The notes under the pieces were generated by a model. It searched no databases. It saw nothing but the letters and a program-made list of their open reading frames with translations, and was not told the origin of the DNA. Made by a program: the position numbers and the translations under genes. From Metabacillus endolithicus (lineage in GTDB: Bacteria; Bacillota; Bacilli; Bacillales; Bacillaceae): DNA of 64,000 nt. The DNA is taken from assembly GCF_023078335.1 (NCBI RefSeq), contig NZ_CP095550.1, positions 1,470,001-1,534,000 on the forward strand. The letters run 5' to 3'. Shown piece by piece: positions 28,669 through 38,983 of the stretch (position 1 is the stretch's first letter; the number at the start of each line of letters is the position of its first letter).

Positions 28669-30100
28669 TTATTCTTCTTTTGTAATTTTCCATAACGCAC
28701 CTGTATGACCATAGGCATGGATATATCCTTCAGTAACAGGGGAGTGACCAAAATCTAAAATATATAATCTCTTCCGTCCGGATGAAATTTACAATCAACT
28801 GGTCGCTCTATTCCACCTGATTGATGTGCGGATGCTGCGCCAAGTTGCTTATTTTTCATAAACACTTCTGATGTTCCCGTCTTAACATCAACCCTTACAA
28901 CTTGAAAACCGTTGTTAAGATCTTTCTCATGCGGTGAATTTAACGGTGCATATGTACCCCATTCAGTTACAAATAGTTCTCCACGATACCCAAAATCATC
29001 TGAACGGCTAAAGTCCATCTTTGTCATAGCGGAATGAGGTTTCTCAAGATAAACAGGAGGGCCAGCCCATTCAGGCGGATTTTCGATTAATTGCTCTGCA
29101 GCTTTCCCCTTCGCAGGTTTACATTTTTCATCCCATACAGGAACTCCATCTGCTCTCATATCAGGGAATCCATACCAATCAGGCTTTTTTACAGATCCAT
29201 GAGAGGTCATAGCATTGCGAATATGCCAAATCCGATCAGGATCACCTGCAATAGCTCTTTCTCCTTTTTCCTCTAAACAGTTATCAGATGCGTACAGCTC
29301 TCCCTCATCATTAAATGCTAAGCCATAAGGATTCCTTAGTCCCCATGCTAATAATTCAGGCTCGCTTCCATCTGGCTTAGCTCGCCAAAGTCCGGTTGAA
29401 CACCAAAGTTCTCCCTTAATTTTTTCACCCTTCTTTGCAGGTGTTCCAAACGGTTTAAACGCTCCCGTTTCTGTTAAAAAGGGAAATGGCATGAGTGGAT
29501 TTCTAGACGTTACATTATGACCAGTAAGAGTAATGTCATCCCCAGGTATATCATGAGCCTCTGGATGCTTTGCTAGGTCCACTGTAAAACCAGCCGGTAA
29601 ACATACACCATTTTGTGAAACAGAGCCATTGGCAAAGTACATTAAACCGTCCTTAGGACTAAATACAGGACCACCTGGTTCATGCCAACCACCACTAGGT
29701 ATTTTTTCAATTAACACTTCTCTTTTCTTTGTTTTCACATCATAACGGACCACTCTAGCAAGATATCCACCTTTACATGTTACATAGATATAACCTTCGT
29801 GATAGGTAACTCCTCTTGGTCCACCTAATGTTTCTACAGCAAATACATCTAGCTCTCCAGAGGGTGTTAAACTAAGAATTCTAGGTGGTAACGCTGGACG
29901 TGTTGGCCAAGTACTTCCACCTTCTAAAATATAAAGGGTTCCATCATCTGCAAATCCCATCCCAGTTGGAAAAGATAAGCCGCTGCCACGACCTCAACTT
30001 TATAACCCTCAGGTACCCAGACATCATCTGGATTTAACAACGGTCTAGCACTTGTCGGCAGCTCAACAACCCTCTCCCGAATTTGCTTAGTATGTATCAT
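28669..30100 (-). pseudogene. sugar/sorbosone dehydrogenase-like beta-propeller protein, two frameshifts
   Basis: The main frame (28755-29960) shows a GDH/sorbosone-dehydrogenase propeller: GGPRGVTYHEGYIYVT, GGWHEPGGPVFSPKDGLMYFANG, ELLAWGLRNPYGLAF, ELFVTEWGTYAP. Upstream, the frame starting at an ATG at 30100 (GGAG 9 nt before) reads MIHTKQIRERVVELPTSARP and joins after a one-base loss near 29985 (GCAGCGGC for GCAAGCGGC). Downstream, one T is lost near 28776; repairing it continues through LYILDFGHSPVTEGYIHAYG to KITKEE and a stop at 28669. No signal peptide is seen. Probably one intact gene, broken by two sequencing deletions. Substrate unknown. Confidence 0.8.
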
Positions 30101-30291
30101 TCACCATAGCTCCTTTGACTTTATATTATAAGAGGTTATTATTTCTCTCTTTCAGTATGATCTTGGAAGAAAATAACTATTCCTCATTATCGAGCGCCTA
30201 TTTTTGCCCCTACGCAACTTTTCACTATTAAGTCATTCACCTACACCCAATGTTTTGAATATGGTACATGTGATAGGAGGTTAATGATTAC

Positions 30292-31038
30292 ATGGAACTA
30301 TTTGAAAAAGAATCACTAAATATAGATGATCTACAGGTTTGGAAAAAAGATGCTTTGGAAAAGTTTGAGGCTAAAATGGTGGATAAAGAGCAAAGGTTCC
30401 CGTGTATACCGGCAACTCAAGGTCATTCATTAAATCATTTACGATACGGCTTTGTAGGGGATCCTAGAGAAGTTTCATCTGCTGAAGAACTTGCTAACTT
30501 ACTTTCCGCTTATACACCACAATCAAAAAACTATGGAAAATATACATCTCTTATTATCTTTTATGAAACACCAGCCGATTTATCCAAGACTAGTGTTGAA
30601 GAATTTGAACAAATGTTTTGGAAGCAATTAAGTTGGGCAAGTGAGTTTGATTCCATTGAATGGCCGGAAAATATTCCTGTTGATCCACATGATTCTGCAT
30701 GGGAATTTTGTTTTCAAGGTGAAAAATACTTTATGTATTGCGCTACTCCAGCCCATCAAAATCGCCAAAGTCGATATTTCCCATATTTTATGCTTGCAAT
30801 TACGCCAAGGTGGGTACTTGAGAAATTTAATTCTTCCCCTTCGCTGGCACAAAAAATAAAATCTAATATTAGAGAAAGAATTACACATTACGATTCTATT
30901 TCCATCCACCCTGATTTAAACAGCTATGGTGAAGAAGATAATTTTGAATGGAAGCAGTATTATCTCCATGATGATGATTCAGCTTTATCCAAATGCCCTT
31001 TTCACCGAATGCTTAATACTATGAAGAGGGAAGAATAG
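30292..31038 (+). CDS. YqcI/YcgG family protein
   Basis: This 248-residue protein matches the YqcI/YcgG family through RFPCIPATQGHSLNHLRYGFVGDP, then LIIFYETP, DPHDSAWEFCFQGEKYF and a C-terminal KCPFHRMLN. The family is soluble, and some members hydroxylate guanidine- or arginine-type nitrogen atoms with a haem-oxygenase-like fold. Whether this member has such activity is not established. A GGAGGTTAATGATTAC site precedes the ATG. Confidence 0.85.
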   Translation: MELFEKESLNIDDLQVWKKDALEKFEAKMVDKEQRFPCIPATQGHSLNHLRYGFVGDPREVSSAEELANLLSAYTPQSKNYGKYTSLIIFYETPADLSKTSVEEFEQMFWKQLSWASEFDSIEWPENIPVDPHDSAWEFCFQGEKYFMYCATPAHQNRQSRYFPYFMLAITPRWVLEKFNSSPSLAQKIKSNIRERITHYDSISIHPDLNSYGEEDNFEWKQYYLHDDDSALSKCPFHRMLNTMKREE

Positions 31039-31161
31039 CTAGTATTCTATGCTCCCATTCCTATAAAAAAATGAAATTTAATTTTTTCTTTTAGAATGGA
31101 TCTTTCTTTTCTTACCTACACTATAGGTGTTCTTATATTAAAGAAGAAGGTAGGCGAAGGA

Positions 31162-31728
31162 ATGAACATCATTGAAAATCAGCCAGCACTGCTAGTGTTA
31201 GATGTACAAAAAGGATTTGATGATCCTTATTGGGGTAAACGAAACAACCTGGAAGCTGAAAACAATATTTTAACGTTGTTAACAGAGTGGCGAAAACGTA
31301 ACTGGACAGTCATCTATTCACAACACTTATCGTTGGAGCCACAATCTCCTCTTCATTATAAGAATCCAGAGGGAACAGAGTTTAAAGACAGCATTAAGCC
31401 TTTATCAGGTGAAGTAATTATGCAAAAAAATGTTAATAGTGCCTTTATTGGAACACAATTAGAAACCTATTTAAAAACAAATCAAATCAAAACGGTTGTT
31501 ATCACTGGTCTATCTACACAACATTGCGTTTCAACAACAACACGTATGAGCGGAAACCTCGGATTTACAAATTATCTTGTTTCAGATGCTACGGCAGCAT
31601 TTGAAATTACTGATCAAAATGGTACATATTATACTCCCGAAGATATTCATCAAACAGAATTAGCGACCTTACATAAGGAATTTGCGACTATTGTTAAAAC
31701 GAGTGATGTAATAAAACAACTAAAGTAA
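31162..31728 (+). CDS. isochorismatase-family cysteine hydrolase
   Basis: This 188-residue enzyme carries the catalytic triad of the family: Asp in LVLDVQKGF, Lys in MQKNVNSAF and Cys in TGLSTQHCVSTT, with the cis-peptide typical of the region before the Cys. It is likely an amidohydrolase acting on a small amide such as nicotinamide or a related compound; the substrate is not evident. The ATG at 31162 is preferred because the upstream extension (31096) is not conserved in character and the AGGCGAAGG site fits. Confidence 0.85.
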   Translation: MNIIENQPALLVLDVQKGFDDPYWGKRNNLEAENNILTLLTEWRKRNWTVIYSQHLSLEPQSPLHYKNPEGTEFKDSIKPLSGEVIMQKNVNSAFIGTQLETYLKTNQIKTVVITGLSTQHCVSTTTRMSGNLGFTNYLVSDATAAFEITDQNGTYYTPEDIHQTELATLHKEFATIVKTSDVIKQLK

Positions 31729-31782
31729 AAGGCAGTGTGTATTTCCTTCACGGGTTCGGGTTTCCGAATAAAAAAATGTATA

Positions 31783-31973
31783 AATAAGCGGAGTTTTTCC
31801 GGTTAAATCGAAAAATGGAGCTCGATTTGGGGATATAAGCGGAGTTTTTCCGGTTAAGCAAAGGAAAATGGCCCATTTTCATCTTCTTCGATTAAATAGG
31901 CGGAATCTTTCCGTTTATTTAATCTATTTTTCGTGATATTTCCTCATTAAGAGGAATTTCTCCGCTTATTTTC
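31783..31973. repeat. array of ATAAGCGGA intergenic repeats
   Basis: Two near-identical direct copies (31783-31806, 31835-31858) share ATAAGCGGAGTTTTTCCGG. A diverged copy follows at 31895-31922 (AGGCGGAATCTTTCCG), and an inverted copy at 31951-31973 (TTCTCCGCTTAT). The units are about 52-60 bp apart. The 450-bp gap 31729-32177 contains no gene otherwise. Confidence 0.75.
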
Positions 31974-32037
31974 TGGTGACTCTTAAAGAATGGGAGTTCA
32001 CTTAATCCTGTGCAGTGCTTATCTCAGTATTAAAAGA

Positions 32038-32075
32038 CGCTTGGAGCATATAAAGTCTCCAAGCATTTTTCTTTA
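32038..32075 (+). terminator. hairpin terminator
   Basis: GCTTGGAG and CTCCAAGC stem followed by ATTTTTCTTT. It is over 300 bp from the preceding plus-strand gene. Confidence 0.6.
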
Positions 32076-32177
32076 CTAACTTACTTGCCAAATTGCATAT
32101 TAATTCCTAGTTCGAATTACAATCAATATGCTTCAAAACAGAACCTATTAGTATTCTCTCTGCCCTCTTGAATCCTA

Positions 32178-33095
32178 CTAAACCTTTATATATTTGCTCC
32201 TTTGTGCAATCACTCTCTCTTTTAAAGTTTCATAATTGATAAGAATCATCCCTATACAAATAGTGACAGCACCTACTCCTGTTAACCAAGAAAAAAACTC
32301 ATCATAAAAAAGAACTCCTACAACAACCGCAATAAAAGGTGAAATATAAAGCCAGGTAGACGGGAAAACCGGATCTGTCTTAACTACAAGCCAATAAAAT
32401 AAACTATGACCAACCATTGAGCCAATTACAATTAAATAAAAAAGAGACAAAAGTGAGGCTGGTTGTATGATTGTTTGCGCAGAAATTTCTTCTGTGAACA
32501 AACCTAAAATAAATAATAAAATTCCCCCATACATCATTTGAACCGCATTTAATGCAACTGGGTGAATTCCTTCAAAGTTTTTTGATACACTCTTCGTATA
32601 GATCGTACCTGATGCATAAAAAACCTCTCCAAGAATGATGGCAAAACAACCAATGATCCAATAGGAATTCACCTCAAGTGAAAAGCTTGGTAATATAAGA
32701 AATAAAACTCCTATGACACCGATCATACATCCTACAATGGATGTTCTTCTGACTTTATGCCTTAAGATAATACTCTGAATCACAATGATCAACATCGGAC
32801 CGGTTGCGGATAAAACCGCCGCTATTCCGGATGTTACATACTGTTCTGCCCAATATAATGTTGCAAATGTCCCAAATGTCAAACCAACCCCTGATAGAAA
32901 AAGTTCCTTTCTACCTAATAAACGCATGATGTTCTTCTCTTTAACAGCCATAATCAAAAACAATAAAAAGCCTGCGATAAAAAAGCGAATTCCCCCCGAT
33001 AAAAACGGCGGCAACCCTGAATCTACTCCTATTTTTATCGCTAAAAAAGTCGTCCCAAAAATAATACACATCAAAACATAATTTATAATGACCAT
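32178..33095 (-). CDS. EamA/DMT-family transporter, divergent from MocR regulator
   Basis: This 305-residue protein has ten predicted membrane helices in two EamA repeats (FGTTFLAIKIG in helix 1, then GVGLTFGTFATLYWAEQY, and a second repeat from about residue 155). AAAGGAGG lies 9 nt before the ATG at 33095, making upstream in-frame starts unlikely. It is transcribed away from the adjacent MocR-type regulator, which probably controls it. MocR partners of EamA pumps often respond to amino compounds, but the substrate here is unknown. Confidence 0.88.
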   Translation of the reverse strand: MVIINYVLMCIIFGTTFLAIKIGVDSGLPPFLSGGIRFFIAGFLLFLIMAVKEKNIMRLLGRKELFLSGVGLTFGTFATLYWAEQYVTSGIAAVLSATGPMLIIVIQSIILRHKVRRTSIVGCMIGVIGVLFLILPSFSLEVNSYWIIGCFAIILGEVFYASGTIYTKSVSKNFEGIHPVALNAVQMMYGGILLFILGLFTEEISAQTIIQPASLLSLFYLIVIGSMVGHSLFYWLVVKTDPVFPSTWLYISPFIAVVVGVLFYDEFFSWLTGVGAVTICIGMILINYETLKERVIAQRSKYIKV

Positions 33096-33134
33096 TCTAT
33101 ACTCCTCCTTTATGTTGATCATACGATTAACGCT

Positions 33135-33162
33135 ATAGAACAGATTAAACACAATAGAACAG
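33135..33162. promoter_or_regulatory. direct repeats, candidate MocR operator
   Basis: ATAGAACAG occurs twice, at 33135-33143 and 33154-33162, 19 bp apart, in the short region between the divergent EamA and MocR genes. Direct repeats about two helical turns apart are the usual layout of MocR/GabR operators. Confidence 0.5.
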
Positions 33163-33175
33163 TTAGAATGGAAAC

Positions 33176-34638
33176 ATGTTAAAATCATTACATAAAGAGG
33201 AAATGGAGTTGGCAAAAGCTGTGCAAAGTGAACAATTATTATATAAACAGATCTATCACTATGTAGTGAATCAAATAGAGCGGAAAGAATGGAAAACTCA
33301 CGACAAACTTCCCTCGGTTCGCAGCCTAGCCACTCAATTCAACGTTCACAGACTTACTGTATTAAAAGCATATCAATTACTTAAAAAAGAAGGAAAAATA
33401 TATGTTAAGGATAAGTCAGGTTATTATGTGCAACCACAAATAACTAAAGACTATGAATATAGTGAAAATCCTATCATAGCTGCTTATACACAAAAAAATC
33501 ACCTATCAGAAATTCATAGAGCACCTGTTACCTATAACTTTTCTCAAGCCTTAATTGACCCAAATCTTTTACCCAATCACTTTTTTCAGACTATGTGAAA
33601 AAAGTGTTCGATCTTTATCCTAAAGTTCTTGCTACCTATTCAACTGTTCAAGGAGATGAAGAACTGCGGGAGCTTCTTGCTGAATACTTTGTGAAACAAT
33701 TTAAAACACATCTCACGAAAGATCACCTATTAATTACTTCTGGTTCACAACAGGCCATTCATTTAATCTCAGAAACTTTTATTAAACCCGGAGATATTGT
33801 TCTTTTTGAGAGACCGAGTTATAGTGCTGCTATTGATATTTTTCAAGCGCAAGGAGCACGCATTATGACTGTTGATATATACGAAAATGGGTATGACTTA
33901 GAACAGCTAGAAAACATGCTGAAGCAATACAAGCCACGACTATTTTACACAAATCCAACCTTTCACAATCCAACTGGCTATACCATTTCAGTAGAACAAA
34001 GAAAAAGATTAGTAGAATTGGCTGAACAATATCGTTGTTTAATTGTTGAAGATGATGCTTATCATGATATGTACTATGAACAGCCCCCACCTCTCCCGAT
34101 TTATACGTATGATACAGCTGGGACAGTCATTTATGTTCGAAGCTTTTGCAAATATATCTCGCCAGGATTAAGGGTTGCAACGATTATTTCTCAGCCTTCT
34201 ACTATGCCCATGTTACTCACATCAAAATCGTTAATTGATAATGGATCACCTCTTCTTAATCAGAAGATTTTCCTCCATTATTTTTCGTCATTACGATTAC
34301 ACCAACATTTAGAAAAGCTAAGAATTGCCTTACAAATTAGGAAGGAAATGATGGAAGAGGAATTAGCGAAAACTAACTGGAAATGGAGCAGCCCACAAGG
34401 CGGTTTAAGTTTATGGGTACAACTGCCCGATAATTTATCAATAAAATCATTGCTGTCAAAAAGCCTTCATCACTCTATCTCATTTGTACCAGGTGTAGTA
34501 TGTGATCCATTAAAACAGGAATCTCGCTGGATACGTCTAAGCTTTTCGTACGAAAATGAAAAAAAGTTAAAGGATGGAATGAAACAGTTTGTAGAGCTCG
34601 CACAGAGGTTGGAGGAGGAGAATAATCTTAACCGATAA
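33176..34638 (+). pseudogene. MocR-type GntR/aminotransferase regulator, frameshifted
   Basis: The N-terminal GntR winged helix (residues about 20-85, with LPSVRSLATQFNVHRLTVLKAYQLLKKEG) is followed by a fold-type-I aminotransferase domain. The latter keeps ITSGSQQAIHLISE, YTNPTFHNPTG and VIYVRSFCKYISPGLR, where the Lys should bind PLP. One T is missing in a T-run near 33582-33587; with seven T the text reads NHFFSDYVKKVFDL and the two parts fuse. Probably an intact transcription factor that controls the divergent EamA exporter in response to an amino-group effector. Confidence 0.85.
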
Positions 34639-34655
34639 ACACCACACTATAAAAA

Positions 34656-34683
34656 ATCCACCAGCTAATAATAACTGGTGGAT
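34656..34683. terminator. bidirectional terminator between mocR and htpG
   Basis: ATCCACCAG and CTGGTGGAT form a 9-bp stem in the spacer between convergent genes, with A-run and T-rich flanks. Confidence 0.8.
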
Positions 34684-34689
34684 CTCTCT

Positions 34690-36571
34690 TTATACCATTA
34701 CCTTGCACATATCATTTGTAAACTCAACCGGGTCTTGAATTGGTAAGCCTTCAATTAACAATGCTTGGTTGTATAGAAGATTTGTATATAATGTTATCTT
34801 TTCCTTGTCACTCTCAAATGCATTCTTTAGAGATTGAAACACTTCGTGGTTGCTGTTGATTTCTAAGACTTTTTCTGCCTTTACATTTTGATTATCAGGC
34901 ATAGCACTTAGAATTTTTTCCATTTCAATTGTTACTTCACCCTCAGTTGTTAAGCAAACAGGATGAGATCTTAGACGCTTAGATAATCTTACATCCTTTA
35001 CTTTATCTGAAAGGATATTTTTCATGAACTCAAAGAGCTCTTTATTTTCATTTTGCTCGGATTCTGTTTGCTTTTGATCTTCTTCTGACTCAATTCCTAA
35101 GTCACCGCTAGAAACCGATTTGAATTCTTTTTCGTTATAGCTCATGAGCATTTTGATAGCAAATTCATCAATATCTTCTGTGAAGAAAAGAATTTCATAG
35201 CCTTTTTCAGACACTAATTCTGTTTGTGGTAATTTTTCAATTCTCTCGATCGACTCACCAGAAGCATAGTAAATATACTTTTGATCTTCAGCCATTCTTG
35301 AAACATACTCATCAAGTGAAACAAGCTTTTTCTCTTTTGAAGAATAAAACATTAATAAGTCCTGTAACACTTCTTTGTTGCTACCAAAGTCACTGTACAC
35401 TCCATATTTTAGCTGTCTGCCAAAGGATTTGTAAAACTTCTCATAATTTTCACGATCATTTTTCATGAGACTTTTTAATTCATTTTTAATTTTTTTGCTA
35501 ATGTTTTTAGAAATGAACTTTAACTGACGATCCTGCTGTAAAATTTCCCTTGAAATATTAAGTGATAAATCCTCAGAATCAACCATTCCTTTAACAAAGC
35601 TAAAATAATCTGGAAGGAGTTCCGAACATTTATTCATGATTAATACACCGTTTGAGTAAAGCTCTAAAGCCCTTTTCATATTCTTTTGAATAATAATCAT
35701 ATGGCATGTTTTCAGGGATATAAAGAATTGCATTGTATCTTACTGTACCGTCAACATTAATATGAATGTGCTTAATCGGCTTATCAAATCCGTAATGCTT
35801 TTCATTGTAAAATGCCACATAGTCTTCATCTGTTAATTCATTTTTATTTTTTCTCCAGATTGGCACCATGCTGTTGATGATTTGTTCTTCTTCGTATTCT
35901 TCTAACTCATTATCGCTGCCTTCTTTAGCTCGTTGGCCTTTAACATCCATTTTGATCGGATAGCGGATAAAATCAGAGTATTTTTTAATGATTGATTTTA
36001 GTTTATATTCCTCTAAAAACTCATCATAGTTATCTTCTTCTTCATTTTCTTTTATCTTCAAAATAATTTCTGTACCAACTGTATCTTTTTCATGCGGTTC
36101 AATTGTGTAGCCTTCAGCACCCTCTGATTCCCATTTGTAAGCTTCATCACTTCCAAGCGCTTTACTGATAACAGTAACAACATCAGCCACCATAAATGCA
36201 GCGTAAAATCCAACTCCAAATTGACCAATTATATCATGGCCATCTTTTGATTCATTTTCCTTTTTAAATGCTAAGGAACCGCTTTTCGCGATAATACCCA
36301 GGTTGTTTTCAAGGTCTTCCTTTGTCATGCCAATTCCTGTATCTAAAATAGTAAGTGTTCTATTTTCTTTATTTGGTGTAATTTTGATAAAGTAACTATC
36401 CTTTTCAAAGCTTAATGAATCATCTGTTAATGCTTTGTAGTAGATTTTATCAATTGCATCACTAGCATTTGAAATTAACTCTCTTAAAAACACCTCTCGT
36501 TGTGAGTAAATAGAGTTAATCATCATTTCCAACAATCTTTTGGATTCTGCTTTAAATTGCTTTTTTTCCAA
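34690..36571 (-). pseudogene. htpG: Hsp90-family chaperone HtpG, split by one-base insertion
   Basis: The N-terminal ATPase domain ([28 protein letters not shown]) and middle domain run from 36571. The C-terminal part continues in another frame to 34690. At 35666-35668 a TTT run has one T too many; with TT the sequence reads [18 protein letters not shown], the normal HtpG text. Corrected length is about 626 residues, normal for the family. It acts as a homodimeric ATP-driven chaperone in the cytoplasm. A CIRCE operator stands in the 5' leader, so HrcA probably represses it. A break in this gene is more likely sequencing error than loss. Confidence 0.93.
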
Positions 36572-36664
36572 TTTACAACCTCTCCTCTTCGAAAATTTAG
36601 CCTACTTTATTATGTAGTAAAATAGAAAATGATTAGGTGTTCTATGGACACTCCTTCTTTTAGT

Positions 36665-36691
36665 TTAGCACTCTAAGCTCTAGAGTGCTAA
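36665..36691. promoter_or_regulatory. CIRCE element (HrcA operator)
   Basis: TTAGCACTC, 9 nt, GAGTGCTAA: a perfect match to the CIRCE consensus. It lies just downstream of the -10 of the htpG promoter, the usual HrcA-repressed position. Confidence 0.95.
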
Positions 36692-36700
36692 ACTATTATT

Positions 36701-36730
36701 TAAATATCATATTTTTCTTATCTATGTCAA
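36701..36730 (-). promoter_or_regulatory. htpG promoter
   Basis: On the minus strand TTGACA, 18 nt, TATTTA, immediately upstream of the CIRCE element. Confidence 0.7.
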
Positions 36731-36735
36731 CTAGT

Positions 36736-36786
36736 GGCAAATAAAAAAGTGCAATGAAAGCTAATAAATAGCTAGTCAATGCACTT
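36736..36786 (-). terminator. terminator after trhO
   Basis: On the minus strand AGTGCATTG...TAGCT and AGCT...CAATGCACT pair with internal mismatches, followed by TTTTTTATTT. It isolates trhO from the htpG promoter. Confidence 0.75.
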
Positions 36787-36791
36787 CATCT

Positions 36792-37736
36792 TTATACTAA
36801 AGCAGCTAATCTTTCTGTTACCTGCTCTTCTGTTAATCCATTTTCCGAAACATAGCGATTACGTTCATGTACTCGACACTCATGACTACATGCGCGCAAG
36901 TATTTATGCTCATTTTCTTCAGAGCAAAGAATTTTTTTATTACATTCAGGATTCCCACAGTTAACAAAGCGTTCACAAGGTTCACCAGTAAAATGATCTC
37001 TTCCAACTACAGTTGGTTCTACTCGGTTAACAGGTACAATTAGACGCTCATCAAATACATAACACTGACCGTCCCAATCTTTCCCTTGTACTTCAGGATC
37101 TTTACCATAAGTAACAATCCCACCGTGAAGCTGTGCCACATCCTCAAATCCCTCTTGACGAAGCCACCCTGAGAATTTTTCACAACGAATACCACCTGTG
37201 CAATACGTTAAGATCTTTTTGCCTTCAAACTGGTCTTTATTTTCACGAATCCAATCTGGTAACTCTTTAAACGTATTAATGTCAGGTAAAATCGCATTTT
37301 TGAAATGACCAACAGCATACTCATAGTCATTTCTAGCATCAATAATGACAGTATCTTCTTGTTTCATCGCTTCCATAAATTCTTTAGGGCTGTAATATTT
37401 ACCTGTTAGCTCTAAAGGATTAACATCATCTTCTAAACGAAGCGTCACAAGCTCTGGGCGATGACGAACCTTCATTTTTTTGAAGGCATGCTCATCTTCT
37501 TCATCTATCTTATAAACCATTTCAGCAAAGCGAGGATCTTCTTTCATGTGAGCCATGTATTGATCCGTTTGCTCAACAGTCCCTGAAACTGTTCCATTAA
37601 TTCCTTCTGTAGCAATTAAAATTCTACCTTTTAGCCCAAGGTTTTTACAAAACTCTAGATGCTCTTGAGCATACTCCTCAGGGTTATCAATTTGAACATA
37701 GTGATAGTATAGTAAAACGCGATATTCTTTTGACAT
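36792..37736 (-). CDS. trhO: tRNA uridine(34) hydroxylase TrhO (rhodanese family)
   Basis: This 314-residue protein is the YbfQ/YceA-type rhodanese that hydroxylates U34 in tRNA, the first step to 5-carboxymethoxy- or methoxyuridine. The N-terminal ferredoxin-like domain ([19 protein letters not shown]) is followed by a rhodanese domain with catalytic [11 protein letters not shown]-terminal Cys-rich segment ([12 protein letters not shown] and CSHEC) completes the protein. The AGAAGGTG ribosome site supports the ATG. Single gene. Confidence 0.95.
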   Translation of the reverse strand: MSKEYRVLLYYHYVQIDNPEEYAQEHLEFCKNLGLKGRILIATEGINGTVSGTVEQTDQYMAHMKEDPRFAEMVYKIDEEDEHAFKKMKVRHRPELVTLRLEDDVNPLELTGKYYSPKEFMEAMKQEDTVIIDARNDYEYAVGHFKNAILPDINTFKELPDWIRENKDQFEGKKILTYCTGGIRCEKFSGWLRQEGFEDVAQLHGGIVTYGKDPEVQGKDWDGQCYVFDERLIVPVNRVEPTVVGRDHFTGEPCERFVNCGNPECNKKILCSEENEHKYLRACSHECRVHERNRYVSENGLTEEQVTERLAALV

Positions 37737-37906
37737 ATATTTTTCACCTTCTATATTATATTTGCAAGATATACATACAGAGATGGTTACTTGCTTTTAC
37801 ATTTTACTTGTTTATAAAATGTAACATCTTATTAAAACAAATTTTCTATAAAAATGCAAATTGATCGTTTACAAAGGTGAGAAATACCAATTTTGTTTGT
37901 GTTCTT

Positions 37907-38050
37907 TTCGATTTTTTGTTCATATCCGCGATGAACGACACTTCCCTTGATTTTCACGATCGTTTTGTCGTTCATACCCGCGATGAACGACACTTCCAGA
38001 ATTATCTTCTCCCGATTTGTCCTTCATACCTGCGATGATCGTCATTTCCT
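37907..38050. repeat. three tandem GTTCAT/ATGAAC hairpin repeats
   Basis: Three copies of a unit with core GTCGTTCATACCCGCGATGA, each a hairpin flanked by CGATTTT and ACACTTCC, start near 37909, 37966 and 38015, about 50 bp apart. The third is degraded. The same unit is found at 25.98 kb. The rest of the 424-bp gap (37737-38159) shows no gene. Confidence 0.75.
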
Positions 38051-38159
38051 ACATTGCATACACTACCCACCGTCACATTATTATTAATTCAATTAGAATG
38101 CCATTCAAAAACAGCCCAATTTCAATTAATTGGGCTGACACTTTAAGCATTGATAAAAA

Positions 38160-38751
38160 TCAAGCAAAATCCTCTTCATTTTCAAGCCAAGTTGTTACCT
38201 CTGAGATTGTCTGTCTTTTTCCCGTCATTTCTTTCATATCAGGGTATCCAATGTATAATAATCCAACCATCTCCGATTCGGAAGATAATGTAAATAGTTC
38301 CTTTACTTCATTAGAATAACAGCTTTCACCTGTTCTCCAAATAGCACCCAATCCAAGGGCATGGGCTGCGAGCAGCATATTTTGAACAGCTGCACAGACA
38401 GCTGCAACTTCCTCCTTCATCATGACACGTTTGTTTGCTGTTGTTGGTTCTACTGCAACGGCAATTATAACCGGTGCTCGCAAGGGTTTCTTTTCTTCTC
38501 TTTCTAGTCGCTTTTGACTTTCTTCACTATTTGGATCTTCTAGTGTTTTTACCACGAGAGATGCGAGTGTTTTACCAAGTGCTTTTCTGGCATCACCAGT
38601 TAATACAAAAAATCTCCATGGCTCTGTTCGGAAATGTGAAGGAGCCCCATGTTCCTGCTTCAAGAATTTGATGAATCAACTCACTCGGGACAGGATCTTC
38701 TTTTACTTTTCCAATACTCCTTCTAGTTGCAATAGCTGAAAGGACGTCCAT
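38160..38751 (-). pseudogene. nitroreductase-family protein, frameshifted
   Basis: The protein begins MDVLSAIATRRSIGKVKEDPVP (ATG at 38751 with GGGAG 8 nt upstream) and continues in a second frame from APSHFRTEPWRFFVLTGDAR to the stop at 38160. The frames join at 38645-38648, where a run of four C on the plus strand has one base too many. FMN-contacting features (TRRSI, then APSH and LGLGAIWRTG) fit small NAD(P)H nitroreductases. Substrate unknown. The break is probably a sequencing error. Confidence 0.85.
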
Positions 38752-38897
38752 TGTATTCACTCCCATTTTTTCAAGTTATTTCATCTTATTCAAGAACAAG
38801 AGAAATGACTCATTAGAATATCCTTCTCTAAATCACACCTACTCCCCCCATTAAATAAGTAGAGAGAATGAATAGTATAAACATAGGAGGGGTTAGA

Positions 38898-38954
38898 GTG
38901 GAACCTTATGTTAAAGATGCACTAGATGAGTGGAAAGACGAACTCATTGATTAG
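38898..38954 (+). CDS. 18-residue micro-ORF upstream of LysM-3D gene
   Basis: GTG start with a strong AGGAGGGG site; the product is MEPYVKDALDEWKDELID, acidic and amphipathic. It ends 30 nt before the ATG of the LysM-3D gene, which has its own AAGGAGG. It may be a leader peptide or an expressed micro-protein. No known family. Confidence 0.4.
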   Translation: MEPYVKDALDEWKDELID

Positions 38955-38983
38955 CTAAGGTGCTAACAAGGAGGTTATACAAC

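Noticed and set aside
31783-31973. The ATAAGCGGA array as a CRISPR array
   Set aside because: One unit is inverted and the spacing is irregular; no cas genes nearby.
37907-38050. The three tandem hairpin repeats as a CRISPR array
   Set aside because: Spacers are absent as unique equal-length units, repeats are imperfect, and no cas genes are nearby.
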